A stretch of 64,000 bases of DNA, taken from assembly GCF_015244675.1 (NCBI RefSeq), contig NZ_JABCQO010000006.1:116872-180871 (forward strand), read 5' to 3'. The notes beneath the pieces are model-generated. The model did no database searches, had not been told where the DNA came from, and saw only the letters and a list, made by a program, of their open reading frames with translations. Each line of letters starts with the position of its first letter. Within the stretch, counting starts at the first letter, position 1. The position numbers and the translations under genes are program-made. Source of the DNA: Gluconobacter cerevisiae (GTDB lineage: Bacteria; Pseudomonadota; Alphaproteobacteria; Acetobacterales; Acetobacteraceae). Shown here piece after piece: positions 36,539-46,542 of the stretch.

Positions 36539-37246
36539 TCAGTGGTGATGGTGCGGGATACGCTGTGATGCGCTGCCCCGCGGAGAGGCAGGGGCTGTAT
36601 TGGTGCCTGCGGCTTCAATGGCCTGGGCGCTGGTGTCCGAAGGATCGGCTTCCGCCACTTCAGGCTCGGAGGTGGACTGCGGGGACGGAACCGCTTCCGT
36701 CATTTTCGCGATCGTGACATGCGCCGTTCCTGCGCCCAGCATGCCGATTTTCGCGGCTGCTGCGTGGGACAGGTCAATGATGCGACTGTTGAAAGGACCA
36801 CGGTCGTTGACCGTCACCACAACCGAACGCCCCGTATCTTGGGACGTCACCAGCAGTTTCGTCCCGATCGGCAGGGATGGGTGTGCGGCGGTCAGGTCAT
36901 TGGTGTTGAAAACCGTTCCGCTGGCCGTGCGTCGCCCATGGAAATGCCGTCCATACCAGCTCGCCATACCATGCTGGGACCAGGCATGTGCCGCCTGATG
37001 GGCGCGATTGGAGAGTGCGGCCCGAACGGAGTCTGCCCAGCTTGTTCTCGGCGTTCCATCGATGGCGGACTCGTCACTCGCATGAGCGGTGTGATGACCG
37101 GCCAGACCTGCAAGCGCTACTGCAAATGTCATGCTGCGCAGAGGGATGAAGCCTAAGGGATTGCGAAGGGCAGACAGGTTAAAGCGCACTATATCAGGTT
37201 CTTCTCCAGTGGACGGGACGGGCTCAGATTGCACCTGATAGCACAA
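36539..37246 (-). CDS. rlpA: RlpA family septal-ring lytic transglycosylase
   Basis: Peptidoglycan-acting protein with a double-psi beta-barrel. Signal-like N-terminal part (GFIPLRSMTFAVALAGLAG), then the RlpA core about residues 95-190: GMASWYGRHFHGRRTASGTVFN, LTAAHPSLPIGTKLLVTS, VVTVNDRGPFNSRIIDLSHAAAAKIG. No SPOR domain follows; the tail is Pro/Ser/Ala-rich and ends in PHHHH. The full frame starts at 37246; a GTG at about 37189 (VRFNLSALRNPLGF) would give a more typical signal peptide. The gene is divergent from aroQ. Confidence 0.85.
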   Translation of the reverse strand: MCYQVQSEPVPSTGEEPDIVRFNLSALRNPLGFIPLRSMTFAVALAGLAGHHTAHASDESAIDGTPRTSWADSVRAALSNRAHQAAHAWSQHGMASWYGRHFHGRRTASGTVFNTNDLTAAHPSLPIGTKLLVTSQDTGRSVVVTVNDRGPFNSRIIDLSHAAAAKIGMLGAGTAHVTIAKMTEAVPSPQSTSEPEVAEADPSDTSAQAIEAAGTNTAPASPRGSASQRIPHHHH

Positions 37247-37342
37247 AAATGCTGCCCTGTCGTCTTTTGGACACCCTGAAGACGGCAGTAATAGGGCAAT
37301 GACGCTTTCATGACAGCTTCGAAAGTGCTATCGCGCGGCCAG

Positions 37343-37792
37343 ATGAAACGCCCTCTGATCACCGTTCTCAACGGTCCGAATCTCAATATGCTGGGTCTTC
37401 GCCAGCCCGGAATCTACGGTCACGCCACGCTCGACGATGTTGAGCAGGTGTGCATTCAGGCTGCGGAACGGCTTGATGTTGCCATTGATTTCCGCCAGAC
37501 GAACGGAGAGGGTGAACTTGTGTCCTGGGTTCAGGAATGCCGCGGCCGTGCAGACGGAATCGTGATCAATCCTGCAGCTTACGGGCACACCTCGATTGCT
37601 CTGCTCGATGCGCTTCTGGCGGTCGAGCTGCCGGTGGTTGAGGTTCATATTTCTAATATTCATCGCAGGGAGCCGTTCCGTCATCACACCTACGTCTCGC
37701 AGGCCGCCATCGGCGTGATCTGTGGCCTCGGCGTCAGGGGATATGCGCACGCGCTTCAGGCAATAACCGACATGATCGAAGACGAAGGATGA
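37343..37792 (+). CDS. aroQ: 3-dehydroquinate dehydratase type II
   Basis: Shikimate-pathway enzyme, 149 residues from ATG 37343; an upstream ATG at 37310 would give 160. Seen: ITVLNGPNLNMLGLRQPGIYG (with active-site Tyr), DFRQTNGEGELV, INPAAYGHTSIALLDAL and EVHISNIHRREPFRHH with catalytic His. Forms an operon with accB and accC (4-base and 1-base overlaps), a common arrangement. Confidence 0.95.
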   Translation: MKRPLITVLNGPNLNMLGLRQPGIYGHATLDDVEQVCIQAAERLDVAIDFRQTNGEGELVSWVQECRGRADGIVINPAAYGHTSIALLDALLAVELPVVEVHISNIHRREPFRHHTYVSQAAIGVICGLGVRGYAHALQAITDMIEDEG

Positions 37793-38244
37793 GCCGTATG
37801 CTCGTGGACAAGGATGCCATCCGGGCATTGGCCGATATTCTGACCCAGACCGGCCTGACCGAAATCGAGATTTCCGAAGCGGACAGCCGTATCCGCGTGG
37901 CGCGTAACGTGAGCGTGGTTCAGGCTGCTGCTCCGGTGCAGGCTGCTGCGGCTCCAGCAGTCCCGGCTGTTGCTGCCCCCGTTGCGGCCTCGGCTGACCC
38001 AGCCAAGCATCCGGGCATGGTGCCGAGCCCGATGGTCGGTGTGGCTTATCTGACGCCCGATCCGGCTTCCCCGCAGTTTGCAACGGAAGGCCAGCCCGTT
38101 GTCGCAGGTCAGACGATCATGCTCATCGAAGCCATGAAGACCTTCAACCAGATCAAGGCCCCTCGTGCTGGCACGCTGACGAAGTTCCTTGTCGAATCCG
38201 GCCAGCCGGTCGAGTTCGGCGAAGCTCTGGCGATCATTGAGTAA
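37789..38244 (+). CDS. accB: Biotin carboxyl carrier protein of acetyl-CoA carboxylase
   Basis: 151 residues. N-terminal helix, an Ala/Pro-rich linker (about residues 42-70, [20 protein letters not shown]), and the C-terminal biotinyl domain with the biotin Lys in IEAMKTFNQ (E-A-M-K). Start at 37789, or ATG 37798 (MLVDKDAI). Overlaps aroQ by 4 bases and accC by 1. Confidence 0.96.
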   Translation: MSRMLVDKDAIRALADILTQTGLTEIEISEADSRIRVARNVSVVQAAAPVQAAAAPAVPAVAAPVAASADPAKHPGMVPSPMVGVAYLTPDPASPQFATEGQPVVAGQTIMLIEAMKTFNQIKAPRAGTLTKFLVESGQPVEFGEALAIIE

Positions 38245-39596
38245 TGATTTCCAAAGTCCTCATTGCCAACCGGGGTGAGATCGCGCTGCGGATTCAGCGC
38301 GCTTGCCGCGAGATGGGCATTAAAACCGTTGCCGTGCATTCGACGGCAGATGCCGATGCGATGCATGTGCGCCTTGCAGACGAAGCCGTCTGCATCGGGC
38401 CGCCGAGCGCGCGTGACTCCTATCTGAACGTTGCTGCCATTCTTTCGGCCGCGATGATCACGGGAGCGGACGCCATCCATCCCGGCTATGGCTTCCTGTC
38501 GGAAAATGCCGAGTTCGCCGAAACCGTGGAAGAGCACGGCCTTGCGTTCATTGGTCCGACCGCCGAGCATATCCGCACGATGGGCGACAAGATTGCTGCC
38601 AAGACGACCATGCGTGCGCTCGGTGTTCCGCTGGTGCCGGGATCTGATGGCGGTCTGGCCGATTTGCAGGCTGCCCGTGAGGTTGCGAACAAGGTCGGCT
38701 ATCCGGTCCTCATCAAGGCTGCTGCCGGCGGTGGCGGGCGTGGGATGAAGGTCGCGATGACGGCGGACGACATCGAGGAAGCCTGGTCGGTTGCCCGTGC
38801 CGAAGCCCGGGCGGCTTTCGGCAATGACGAAGTCTATCTCGAGAAGTACCTCAACCGTCCGCGTCATATCGAGCTTCAGATTCTCGGCGATGCGCATGGC
38901 AACGTCGTGCATTTCGGAGAGCGTGACTGTTCGCTCCAGCGCCGTCATCAGAAGCTACTGGAAGAAGCCGGTTCGCCGGCCCTGACGGACGCCGAACGTG
39001 AGGAAATTGGCCGCACCGCGACCGAGGCCCTTTCGCGCATGGGTTACCGTAATGCGGGCACGCTGGAGTTCCTGTATCAGGACGGTCAGTTCTGCTTCAT
39101 CGAGATGAACACGCGTCTTCAGGTCGAGCATCCGGTGACGGAGATGGTCTGCAACGTGGATCTCGTGCGTGAGCAGATCCGGATCGCCTCTGGTGAGCCA
39201 CTTGGGTACACGCAGTCAGACATCAAGATGTCCGGTCATGCGATCGAGTGTCGCATCAATGCGGAAGATCCGGAGACCTTCATGCCGAGCCCCGGCACGA
39301 TCAAGGTGTTCCATGCTCCGGGTGGATTGGGCGTTCGTATGGACAGCGCGATTTACGCTGGCTACCGCATCCCGCCTTACTACGACAGCATGATTGCCAA
39401 GCTGATCGTGCACGCCCCAACGCGCGCCGAAGCTATTGCCCGCATGCAGCGCGCTCTGGATGAATGTGTGGTCGACGGTGTGAAGACGGTCATTCCGCTC
39501 CATCAGAAAATTCTGGCGGATCCGTCTTTCCAGAAGGGGGATTATACCATCCACTGGCTGGAAAATTTTGTGGCTGCCCAGCAGGCAGGAAAATAA
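38244..39596 (+). CDS. accC: Biotin carboxylase subunit of acetyl-CoA carboxylase
   Basis: ATP-grasp enzyme, 450 residues. Seen: [20 protein letters not shown] at the start, [13 protein letters not shown]ly-rich ATP loop, [17 protein letters not shown], and [17 protein letters not shown] with substrate-binding residues. Carboxylates the biotin on AccB. Starts one base inside accB. Confidence 0.97.
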   Translation: MISKVLIANRGEIALRIQRACREMGIKTVAVHSTADADAMHVRLADEAVCIGPPSARDSYLNVAAILSAAMITGADAIHPGYGFLSENAEFAETVEEHGLAFIGPTAEHIRTMGDKIAAKTTMRALGVPLVPGSDGGLADLQAAREVANKVGYPVLIKAAAGGGGRGMKVAMTADDIEEAWSVARAEARAAFGNDEVYLEKYLNRPRHIELQILGDAHGNVVHFGERDCSLQRRHQKLLEEAGSPALTDAEREEIGRTATEALSRMGYRNAGTLEFLYQDGQFCFIEMNTRLQVEHPVTEMVCNVDLVREQIRIASGEPLGYTQSDIKMSGHAIECRINAEDPETFMPSPGTIKVFHAPGGLGVRMDSAIYAGYRIPPYYDSMIAKLIVHAPTRAEAIARMQRALDECVVDGVKTVIPLHQKILADPSFQKGDYTIHWLENFVAAQQAGK

Positions 39597-39610
39597 CCCG
39601 GAGTCAGTCC

Positions 39611-40180
39611 ATGAGTTACGCGGAAACCATTATCCTCGATGTCCGGATCGGACAGGTCCCTGTGGTGGTTTCTGCACTCACTGGGCGTGACGGACTCGGC
39701 GTCTGGGTGAGCGATATCGGTGTACTCAACCGGGTTGTCCTGTTCCGGACAGCCGACACATATGCCGCTCTTCTGGAAGAGCGGCCTGAGTTTCTGGCTG
39801 CAATTCCCAAAGATGTCATCCAGAGCGTCGATGTCACAAGCTGGCGTCTCATTTCGCCTCTGCTTCCTGCCGGAGCGCATGGTGGCGTTTATGAATGGCG
39901 TTGCTACGAGTTAAAGCTCGGGCAGGTGGGGGATGTGGAGGAAGCCTTTGTGGCGTCCCTTCCACCACGGCTGGAGCTGTCTGGGCTGATCTGTGGGATG
40001 GTCTCTCTTGAAGGGAAACCACGACTGGCCCATATCTGGCCTTATGCAGACATGAATGCGCGAATGGAGATCAGGGCTCAGGCCGTGGCGAGCGGAGTTT
40101 GGCCACCAAAGATCGGAAGTAATCTGAGCATTATGGAAAATGCGATTCTGCTTCCTGCCCAACGTTCTGCCTGGCGCTAA
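39611..40180 (+). CDS. NIPSNAP-family protein
   Basis: 189 residues from ATG 39611; the longer frame back to 39464 is an accC shadow. The C-terminal half (GVYEWRCYELKLGQVGDVEEAF, then WPYADMNARMEIRAQAV) resembles NIPSNAP dimeric alpha-beta barrel domains, proteins of unclear function in bacteria. The N-terminal half is less typical but repeats a related fold. Follows accC by 14 bases and ends before a terminator, so it may be read with the acc operon. Confidence 0.7.
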   Translation: MSYAETIILDVRIGQVPVVVSALTGRDGLGVWVSDIGVLNRVVLFRTADTYAALLEERPEFLAAIPKDVIQSVDVTSWRLISPLLPAGAHGGVYEWRCYELKLGQVGDVEEAFVASLPPRLELSGLICGMVSLEGKPRLAHIWPYADMNARMEIRAQAVASGVWPPKIGSNLSIMENAILLPAQRSAWR

Positions 40181-40197
40181 AGCGTTCTGAATGACAG

Positions 40198-40237
40198 ATA
40201 AAAAAGCGGTGAGGCTTGAGCCTGCACCGCTTTTTTT
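40198..40237 (+). terminator. Terminator after NIPSNAP gene
   Basis: AAAAAGCGGTG pairs with CACCGCTTTTTTT around an inner AGGCTTGAGCCT stem (40201-40237). Strong bidirectional intrinsic terminator, 20 bases after the NIPSNAP stop and just before the convergent YfdX gene. Confidence 0.9.
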
Positions 40238-40262
40238 GTGTCTCAGGCCTGTACTTCGCAAA

Positions 40263-40946
40263 TTACTTCTTGGCGGGAGCTGGAACTGCTGGAGCCAATG
40301 TTTCGATTGTGCTTTCGGAAACGAACACCACTGAATTCAGGGCCTGATTTAGGGCATCGACAGCGTCCTGAGGATGGTGCCCCTCGGTGAAAACGGTTGC
40401 CCGGTAAACCGCACCCTGCACTGGTGCGATCGGAGCGAGTGCCATAATGAAATCCGCGTCTGCTCCTACGACTTTCATGGACTGGGCGGCCTGATCCGTA
40501 TTGCCGGTCTTCAACTGTGCATTGGCGGAGATGACCGCAGCTTTCTTTTCAGGAGCCAGTGTTTCGCTCACGATGAACTCCCCCCCGACCGGAAGCCAGT
40601 CCGTCTGTCCGACGACAGGCTGATGGTTGGCAAGGATGGAATGCTGCGGAGAGGGATGGAGATCGCTTTCCGCAGCCTGAAACTTCTTGTCGGCTTTTTC
40701 AGCAGCAGCAAGGCGTTTCTGGGCATCATAAAGTGCCGGGATGGCGGCCTCGGTCTTCCCGGTTGTCTGAAGGATGTCGCGGGCCTTCAGAATATCCTGA
40801 AAGGCGCGCTGTCCGTCGGCGGAAAGATGATGAAAAGCGCGGTGAGCCTTGAATTTTTCCCAATGTGTGTGAAGTGAATCTGCGCTGGCAAAAGGCGTTG
40901 CACACAGAATGGATGAAATCGCGGCGATGGTCGGAACAAATTTCAT
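40263..40946 (-). CDS. YfdX family periplasmic protein
   Basis: 227 residues with a Sec signal peptide (ISSILCATPFASA, cleavage about residue 22). The mature part carries the YfdX family pattern: helices AIPALYDAQKRLAAAEKADKKF, then WLPVGGEFIVSETLAPEKKAAVISANAQL and the C-terminal ALAPIAPVQGAVYRATVF. The family is linked to acid stress in E. coli (yfdX-frc/oxc region). No oxalate genes are adjacent here. A Pro-rich short tail ends the protein. Confidence 0.8.
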   Translation of the reverse strand: MKFVPTIAAISSILCATPFASADSLHTHWEKFKAHRAFHHLSADGQRAFQDILKARDILQTTGKTEAAIPALYDAQKRLAAAEKADKKFQAAESDLHPSPQHSILANHQPVVGQTDWLPVGGEFIVSETLAPEKKAAVISANAQLKTGNTDQAAQSMKVVGADADFIMALAPIAPVQGAVYRATVFTEGHHPQDAVDALNQALNSVVFVSESTIETLAPAVPAPAKK

Positions 40947-41354
40947 GATATTGCCTCCGTGAATATTTGGTTCTGGTCTTTATCGGTATTTCACAAAAAT
41001 AGTTCAGGCAAATTACCGATCGTTTAATGATTTTCGGTTCATTGAATGTTTTTCGAAGTTCACTCTGGTGGGCAGGGTTGCCTCTCTGAAAGATGGTGGA
41101 TCCTGAAGATTGTGACTAACGGATGCAATTCTCTTTATTGCGCTTAGAGTTTAATTTTTGGAATTTATCGACTCCAAAAAATGATTTATTGAAATAAAAA
41201 TGAGAATATCGAGGTTTTCATTTGGGGAATGGCTTGCCCTGAGGCAGGGCTTTCCGTATGAACGGGGCCTCAATCACGATACCGTGCCTTGCGCCGGAAA
41301 GTCGGCCTTTCCGGAGCGCATTGCAGGCATCAGCCGAGTAGCGAGTATTTCCAG
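40947..41354. promoter_or_regulatory. Intergenic region upstream of edd
   Basis: About 410 bases between the divergent yfdX and edd genes. The centre (41100-41240) is AT-rich with runs such as ATTTTTGGAATTTATCG; a GC hairpin (GCCCTGAGGCAGGGC, about 41234-41248) lies about 100 bases before the edd start and could be regulatory. No gene supported. The open frame at 41289 joins edd but is probably untranslated leader. Confidence 0.4.
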
Positions 41355-43202
41355 ATGTCTCTGAATCCCGTCGTCGAGAGTGTAACTGCCCGTATCATCG
41401 AGCGTTCGAAAATCTCCCGGCGCCGGTATCTTGCCCTGATGGAGCGCAACCGGGCCAAAGGTGTGCTCCGTCCCAGACTCGCCTGCGGAAATCTGGCTCA
41501 TGCCATCGCCGCCTCCAGCCCGGACAAGCCGGAACTGATGCGTCCCACCGGGACCAATATCGGCATCATTACGACTTATAACGACATGCTCTCGGCGCAT
41601 CAGCCCTATGGCCGCTATCCCGAGCAGATCAAGCTGTTTGCCCGTGAAGTCGGGGCGACGGCCCAGGTGGCAGGCGGCGCACCGGCCATGTGCGATGGTG
41701 TGACACAGGGGCAGGAGGGGATGGAACTTTCTCTGTTCTCCCGCGACGTGATCGCCATGTCCACGGCGGTTGGTCTGAGTCACGGCATGTTCGAAAGCGT
41801 GGCGCTGCTCGGGATCTGCGACAAGATCGTGCCGGGGCTTCTGATGGGCGCTCTGCGCTTTGGTCACCTGCCCACCATGCTGATTCCAGCCGGTCCGATG
41901 CCGTCCGGCCTTCCGAATAAGGAAAAGCAGCGCATCCGCCAGCTCTATGTTCAGGGCAAGGTCGGACAGGCCGAGTTGATGGAAGCGGAAAACGCCTCCT
42001 ATCACAGCGCCGGAACCTGCACATTCTATGGAACGGCCAATACGAACCAGATGATGGTCGAGATCATGGGGCTGATGATGCCGGATTCGGCGTTCATCAA
42101 TCCCAACACGAAGCTGCGCCAGACCATGACGCGCTCGGGAATCCATCGTCTGGCGGAAATCGGTCTGAACGGTGAAGACGCGCGTCCTCTGGCGCAGTGT
42201 GTGGATGAGAAAGCGATCGTAAACGCGGCGGTCGGGCTGCTGGCAACAGGCGGGTCGACCAACCATGCGATCCATCTCCCAGCGATTGCCCGCGCTGCCG
42301 GTATTCTGATCGATTGGGAAGACATCAGCCGCCTGTCATCAGCTGTTCCACTGATTACGCGCGTCTATCCGAGTGGCTCTGAAGACGTGAACGCTTTCAA
42401 TCGCGTGGGTGGTATGCCGACCGTGATCGCCGAACTGTCGCGCGCCGAAATGTTGCATCAGGACATCCTGACGGTCTCGCGGGGCGGCTTCTCCGATTAC
42501 GCCCGCCGCGCTTCGCTTGAAGGCGACGAACTCGTGTACAGCCGCGCAAAGCCGTCCACGGACACCGACATTCTGCGTGATGTGGCAACGCCTTTCCGTC
42601 CGGATGGCGGCATGCGTCTGATGACGGGCAATCTGGGGCGTGCGATCTACAAGAGCAGCGCCATTGCGTCCGAGCATCTGACGGTTGAAGCGCCTGCGCG
42701 GGTGTTTCAGGACCAACATGACGTCATCACGGCCTATCAGAATGGCGAACTTGAGCGTGACGTTGTCGTGGTGGTGCGTTTTCAGGGACCGGAAGCCAAC
42801 GGTATGCCGGAACTGCACAAGCTGACGCCGACTCTGGGTGTGTTGCAGGATCGTGGCTTCAAGGTTGCGCTTCTGACGGATGGTCGTATGTCGGGTGCCA
42901 GTGGCAAAGTGCCGGCGGCCATTCATGTCGGCCCTGAAGCGCAGGTCGGTGGTCCGATCGCCCGCGTTCGGGACGGTGACATGATCCGCGTCTGCGCCGT
43001 GAGCGGCCAGATCGAGGTATTGGTTGACGCCGCCGAATGGGACAGCCGCACGCCGGTCGCTCCGCCGCTCCCGGCATTGGGAACGGGCCGGGAACTGTTC
43101 GCGCTGTTACGTTCAGTGCATGATCCGGCTGAAGCGGGCGGCTCTGCAATGCTGGCCCAGATGGATCGCGTGATCGAAGCCGTCGGCGACGATATTCACT
43201 AA
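41355..43202 (+). CDS. edd: 6-phosphogluconate dehydratase
   Basis: First step of the Entner-Doudoroff split, 6-phosphogluconate to 2-keto-3-deoxy-6-phosphogluconate. 615 residues from ATG 41355 ([10 protein letters not shown]). ILVD/EDD family 4Fe-4S dehydratase: [71 protein letters not shown], with cluster Cys residues in these motifs. Followed 12 bases later by eda. Confidence 0.97.
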   Translation: MSLNPVVESVTARIIERSKISRRRYLALMERNRAKGVLRPRLACGNLAHAIAASSPDKPELMRPTGTNIGIITTYNDMLSAHQPYGRYPEQIKLFAREVGATAQVAGGAPAMCDGVTQGQEGMELSLFSRDVIAMSTAVGLSHGMFESVALLGICDKIVPGLLMGALRFGHLPTMLIPAGPMPSGLPNKEKQRIRQLYVQGKVGQAELMEAENASYHSAGTCTFYGTANTNQMMVEIMGLMMPDSAFINPNTKLRQTMTRSGIHRLAEIGLNGEDARPLAQCVDEKAIVNAAVGLLATGGSTNHAIHLPAIARAAGILIDWEDISRLSSAVPLITRVYPSGSEDVNAFNRVGGMPTVIAELSRAEMLHQDILTVSRGGFSDYARRASLEGDELVYSRAKPSTDTDILRDVATPFRPDGGMRLMTGNLGRAIYKSSAIASEHLTVEAPARVFQDQHDVITAYQNGELERDVVVVVRFQGPEANGMPELHKLTPTLGVLQDRGFKVALLTDGRMSGASGKVPAAIHVGPEAQVGGPIARVRDGDMIRVCAVSGQIEVLVDAAEWDSRTPVAPPLPALGTGRELFALLRSVHDPAEAGGSAMLAQMDRVIEAVGDDIH

Positions 43203-43214
43203 GGAAGATTTCTC

Positions 43215-43838
43215 ATGATCGATACTGCCAAACTTGATGCCGTCATGAGCCGCTGTCCGGTCATGCCGGTGCTGGTGGTCAATGACGTGGCGCAGGCCCG
43301 TCCGATGGCCGAGGCTCTGGTGGCGGGTGGCCTGTCCACGCTGGAAGTCACGCTGCGGACGCCCTGTGCGCTCGAAGTCATCGAGGAAATGTCCAAGGTG
43401 CCGGGTGCGCTCGTCGGTGCGGGGACCGTTCTGAACCCGTCTGATATGGACCGTGCCGTGAAAGCGGGCGCGCGCTTCATCGTTAGCCCCGGCCTGACCG
43501 AGGCTCTCGTCAAGGCTTCAGTCGAGCATGACGTCCCGTTCCTGCCGGGTGTCGCCAATGCGGGTGATATCATGCGCGGTCTCGATCTGGGCCTGTCGCG
43601 CTTCAAGTTTTTTCCGGCTGTGACGAATGGCGGCATCCCTGCGCTCAAGAGCCTTGCCAGTGTTTTCGGCAGCAATGTCCGTTTCTGCCCGACGGGTGGC
43701 ATTACGGAAGAGAGCGCCCCGGAGTGGCTGGCCCTTCCGACCGTTTCCTGTGTTGGTGGTTCCTGGGTGACGTCGGGCGCGTTTGACGCGGACAAGATCC
43801 GTCAGCGCGCAACGGCCGCAGCCCTCCTGAAGGTCTGA
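43215..43838 (+). CDS. eda: KDPG aldolase (bifunctional 4-hydroxy-2-oxoglutarate aldolase type)
   Basis: Cleaves KDPG to pyruvate and glyceraldehyde-3-phosphate. 207 residues, TIM barrel. Seen: GLSTLEVTLRTPCALEVI with the Glu general base, GAGTVLNPSDMDRAV, PGVANAGDIMRGLDLG, and Schiff-base Lys in SRFKFFPA. Forms an operon with edd and ends before a strong terminator. Confidence 0.97.
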   Translation: MIDTAKLDAVMSRCPVMPVLVVNDVAQARPMAEALVAGGLSTLEVTLRTPCALEVIEEMSKVPGALVGAGTVLNPSDMDRAVKAGARFIVSPGLTEALVKASVEHDVPFLPGVANAGDIMRGLDLGLSRFKFFPAVTNGGIPALKSLASVFGSNVRFCPTGGITEESAPEWLALPTVSCVGGSWVTSGAFDADKIRQRATAAALLKV

Positions 43839-43855
43839 ACACGCGGCAATAAACG

Positions 43856-43900
43856 GTTCACGGGGTGCAGCATTATGCCGTGGCTCCCCGTGAACGTTTT
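43856..43900 (+). terminator. Terminator after edd-eda
   Basis: GTTCACGGGG (43856-43865) pairs with CCCCGTGAAC (43886-43895), followed by GTTTT; an extra partial stem (GCAGCATTATGCCGTGGC) fills the loop. 17 bases after the eda stop. Confidence 0.8.
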
Positions 43901-43947
43901 ATGAACAAATGGTTTGCGGGACGGCCTGAACCAGATCATAAGGGCGC

Positions 43948-44511
43948 GTGACTGGACGTTCCCATTTATTGATCGGCGGCTTTGCCGTGTTGTGTGCCAT
44001 GCGCTGGCATGTGCTTTCTCCTGAGCCACTCTCCGTCTGCACGGGACTGCTAGGTAGCCTTTTGCCCGATATCGATACCGAGCGTTCGATGCTTGGTTGT
44101 CGGGTGAAGATTCTCTCCCGCTTTCTGGCAAAAGCTTTCGGCCATCGTGGTCTGACGCATTCGGGTCTGATGCTGTTCGTGGTTGCGGCTGTCATGAACG
44201 GCCTGATGGGACCTGAGAGTCTTAGGGGGCCATGGGGTGCCCTGCTACTCGGCGCTGCGACGCATATCGCCGCCGATCTTCCGACAGGAGGGTGCCAGGT
44301 TCTCGCCCCCCTTAGTCGTTCGCGACTTTCGCTCTGGCCCTATGTCCGGACTGGCGGCATCGGGGAAATCATGCTTCTTGTGCCCATCCTCTGCCTTCTG
44401 GGCTGGGCAGGATTTTCCGGCAGTGGCCCTGTTCCGAGCCATGTCTTTCCATCTGCGCATCACTCGCGGTTGCGCGGACATGTTTTGAAGGATATTTCAT
44501 TCTCATCATGA
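43948..44511 (+). CDS. YdjM-family inner-membrane metal-dependent hydrolase-like protein
   Basis: A 187-residue membrane protein of the YdjM/YfhO-like DUF457 group. Signature: [11 protein letters not shown] with a His near the start, [25 protein letters not shown] (conserved HxxxTHS-type His/Asp set), and [11 protein letters not shown]. Four to five membrane helices. Role unclear; the E. coli homologue is LexA-regulated. Overlaps purH by 4 bases, so likely co-transcribed with it. A GTG at 43948 is used as start. Confidence 0.8.
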   Translation: MTGRSHLLIGGFAVLCAMRWHVLSPEPLSVCTGLLGSLLPDIDTERSMLGCRVKILSRFLAKAFGHRGLTHSGLMLFVVAAVMNGLMGPESLRGPWGALLLGAATHIAADLPTGGCQVLAPLSRSRLSLWPYVRTGGIGEIMLLVPILCLLGWAGFSGSGPVPSHVFPSAHHSRLRGHVLKDISFSS

Positions 44512-46085
44512 CACAGACCCGACTCCCCGTCCGCCGTGCCCTTCTCTCCGTTTCTGACAAAACGGGACTGATCGAACTGGGGCGTGCGCTCGCCGCCCAC
44601 GGTGCGGAACTGCTTTCGACCGGGGGGTCCGCCAAGGCTCTTCGTGATGCTGGTCTGACAGTCAAGGATGTCTCGGACCATACAGGCTTTCCGGAAATTC
44701 TGGACGGGCGGGTCAAAACCCTCGTTCCTCAGGTTCATGGTGGCATTCTCGGACGCCGCGATCTGGCCGATCATGTTGCGCAGATGGCGGAGCATGACAT
44801 TACTCCGATCGATCTGGTCTGTGTAAATCTCTACCCGTTCGCCGCAACCGTTGCATCCGGTGCCGGTGACGAAGACTGCATCGAGAATATCGATATTGGT
44901 GGTCCCGCCATGATCCGTGCGGCTGCCAAGAATTTTGATCACGTCGCAATCCTGACCGATCCGCAGCAATATGCTGCGGTTATCGCATCGCTGGAGCAGG
45001 GCGGTACGGTGCTGGTCGAGCGGCGCAGCTACGCGGCCTCCGCCTATGCTCACACAGCCGCTTATGACAGCATGATCTCTCGCTGGTTCGCCAAACAGGC
45101 TGGCGAGATTCTACCGCCTGTCCTGACTCTGAGCGGGACACGGGACGATCTGCTGCGTTACGGCGAAAACCCGCATCAGAAAGCGGCTTTCTACCGTGAC
45201 GGTAGCCAGCGTCACGGCGTGGCGAGCGCGCGGCAGCTGCAGGGCAAGGCGCTGAGCTATAACAACATCAACGACACGGATGCTGCATTCGAAGCTGTGG
45301 CCGAGTTTGACGAACCGACTGTCGTGATCGTCAAACATGCCAATCCATGTGGCGTGGCCTCTGCTGCGACGTTGGAACAGGCTTGGATTGCGGCTCTGCG
45401 CTGCGACCCCGTCTCGGCTTTCGGCGGTATCGTCGCCCTCAACCGGACACTGGACGGCGCAACGGCACAAAGGATCAGCAAGATCTTCACGGAAGTGATT
45501 GTAGCTCCCGATGCTGATGCGGAGGCCATTGAGGTCCTTGCAAAGAAAAAGAACCTGCGTTTGCTGCTCACGCAGGGCGTGCCTGATCCGACGGCTGAAG
45601 GGCTGTCGTTCCGCTCTGTCGCCGGTGGCTTTCTCGCCCAGAGTCGCGATGCAGGCCGGGTGACGGAAGCCGACCTCAAGGTCGTCACCAAGCGTGCGCC
45701 GACGGACCAGGAAATGAAAGATCTGCTGTTCGCGTTCCGCGTTGCAAAGCACGTGAAATCAAACGCTGTCATCTATGTTCGCAATGGCGCCACGGTGGGC
45801 ATTGGTGCTGGGCAGATGTCACGGGTAGATAGTGCACGAATTGCAGCGCGCAAGAGCGAAGATGCGGCAAAGGAAGCTGGAGAGCAGGCTCCGTTGACAA
45901 TCGGATCGGTTGCGGCTTCGGATGCGTTCTTTCCCTTCGCAGATGGTCTTGAGAGCGTCGTTGCGGCGGGTGCCGTGGCTGTCATTCAGCCGGGTGGTTC
46001 CATCCGCGATCAGGAGGTGATCGATGCGGCAGACGCAGCCGGGATCGCCATGGTATTCACCGGCATGAGGCATTTCAGACATTGA
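44508..46085 (+). CDS. purH: Bifunctional AICAR formyltransferase / IMP cyclohydrolase
   Basis: Last two steps of purine synthesis to IMP. 525 residues. N-terminal MGS-type cyclohydrolase ([40 protein letters not shown]), C-terminal transformylase with [23 protein letters not shown] (catalytic Lys-His) and the final [28 protein letters not shown]. The next gene starts with TTG inside the stop codon. Confidence 0.97.
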   Translation: MTQTRLPVRRALLSVSDKTGLIELGRALAAHGAELLSTGGSAKALRDAGLTVKDVSDHTGFPEILDGRVKTLVPQVHGGILGRRDLADHVAQMAEHDITPIDLVCVNLYPFAATVASGAGDEDCIENIDIGGPAMIRAAAKNFDHVAILTDPQQYAAVIASLEQGGTVLVERRSYAASAYAHTAAYDSMISRWFAKQAGEILPPVLTLSGTRDDLLRYGENPHQKAAFYRDGSQRHGVASARQLQGKALSYNNINDTDAAFEAVAEFDEPTVVIVKHANPCGVASAATLEQAWIAALRCDPVSAFGGIVALNRTLDGATAQRISKIFTEVIVAPDADAEAIEVLAKKKNLRLLLTQGVPDPTAEGLSFRSVAGGFLAQSRDAGRVTEADLKVVTKRAPTDQEMKDLLFAFRVAKHVKSNAVIYVRNGATVGIGAGQMSRVDSARIAARKSEDAAKEAGEQAPLTIGSVAASDAFFPFADGLESVVAAGAVAVIQPGGSIRDQEVIDAADAAGIAMVFTGMRHFRH

Positions 46086-46432
46086 AAAAGCTCGTTTGCG
46101 CCAGCCTGGTTCTGGCTCTTTCCCTTTCTGCAGCGAAAGCTGCCCCCTGTGTCTATGACATGACGCCACTTCCGGTGACCAATGGGACTGTCGCCAACAT
46201 CACGCCCACCGGCGTGCAGCTCAGCGACGGTACAGCTATCATCCTGCCCGCAGAGTTTCTGGCACATATTCACCTAAACCAGAAACTGGCCGTTAGAGGA
46301 TTGATTGCAACGGCCACGCACACCGTGCAGGCTTTGGCACTCGATGGTAACCCTCCCATCTGTCCAAGCGCGCCGGTGATTCCAAGAGGTGCTTTTCCGG
46401 GTTCGCCAGGATATGACACGATCCACCCCTGA
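46082..46432 (+). CDS. Small exported hypothetical protein
   Basis: 116 residues, starting with TTG overlapping the purH stop. N-terminal signal peptide [20 protein letters not shown] with cleavage about residue 20. The mature part has two small beta-rich segments ([22 protein letters not shown]) reminiscent of an OB or small barrel, and two Cys (about residues 23 and 95) that could form a disulfide. Ends with [14 protein letters not shown] loops. Not recognised; likely read with purH. Confidence 0.6.
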   Translation: MKKLVCASLVLALSLSAAKAAPCVYDMTPLPVTNGTVANITPTGVQLSDGTAIILPAEFLAHIHLNQKLAVRGLIATATHTVQALALDGNPPICPSAPVIPRGAFPGSPGYDTIHP

Positions 46433-46542
46433 TCGCTTGCGTCTGGATGTAGTACCGAGCGGTAGTTAAACGCTTTCTTTACGCTTTTTGTGCAATAATT
46501 TTCCGGATTTACCGATGTTGGCGGATCCGGAGGCGCAAGTTC

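Noticed and set aside
41274..42275. 333-codon minus-strand frame opposite edd
   Set aside because: Shadow of the well-supported edd gene caused by high GC.
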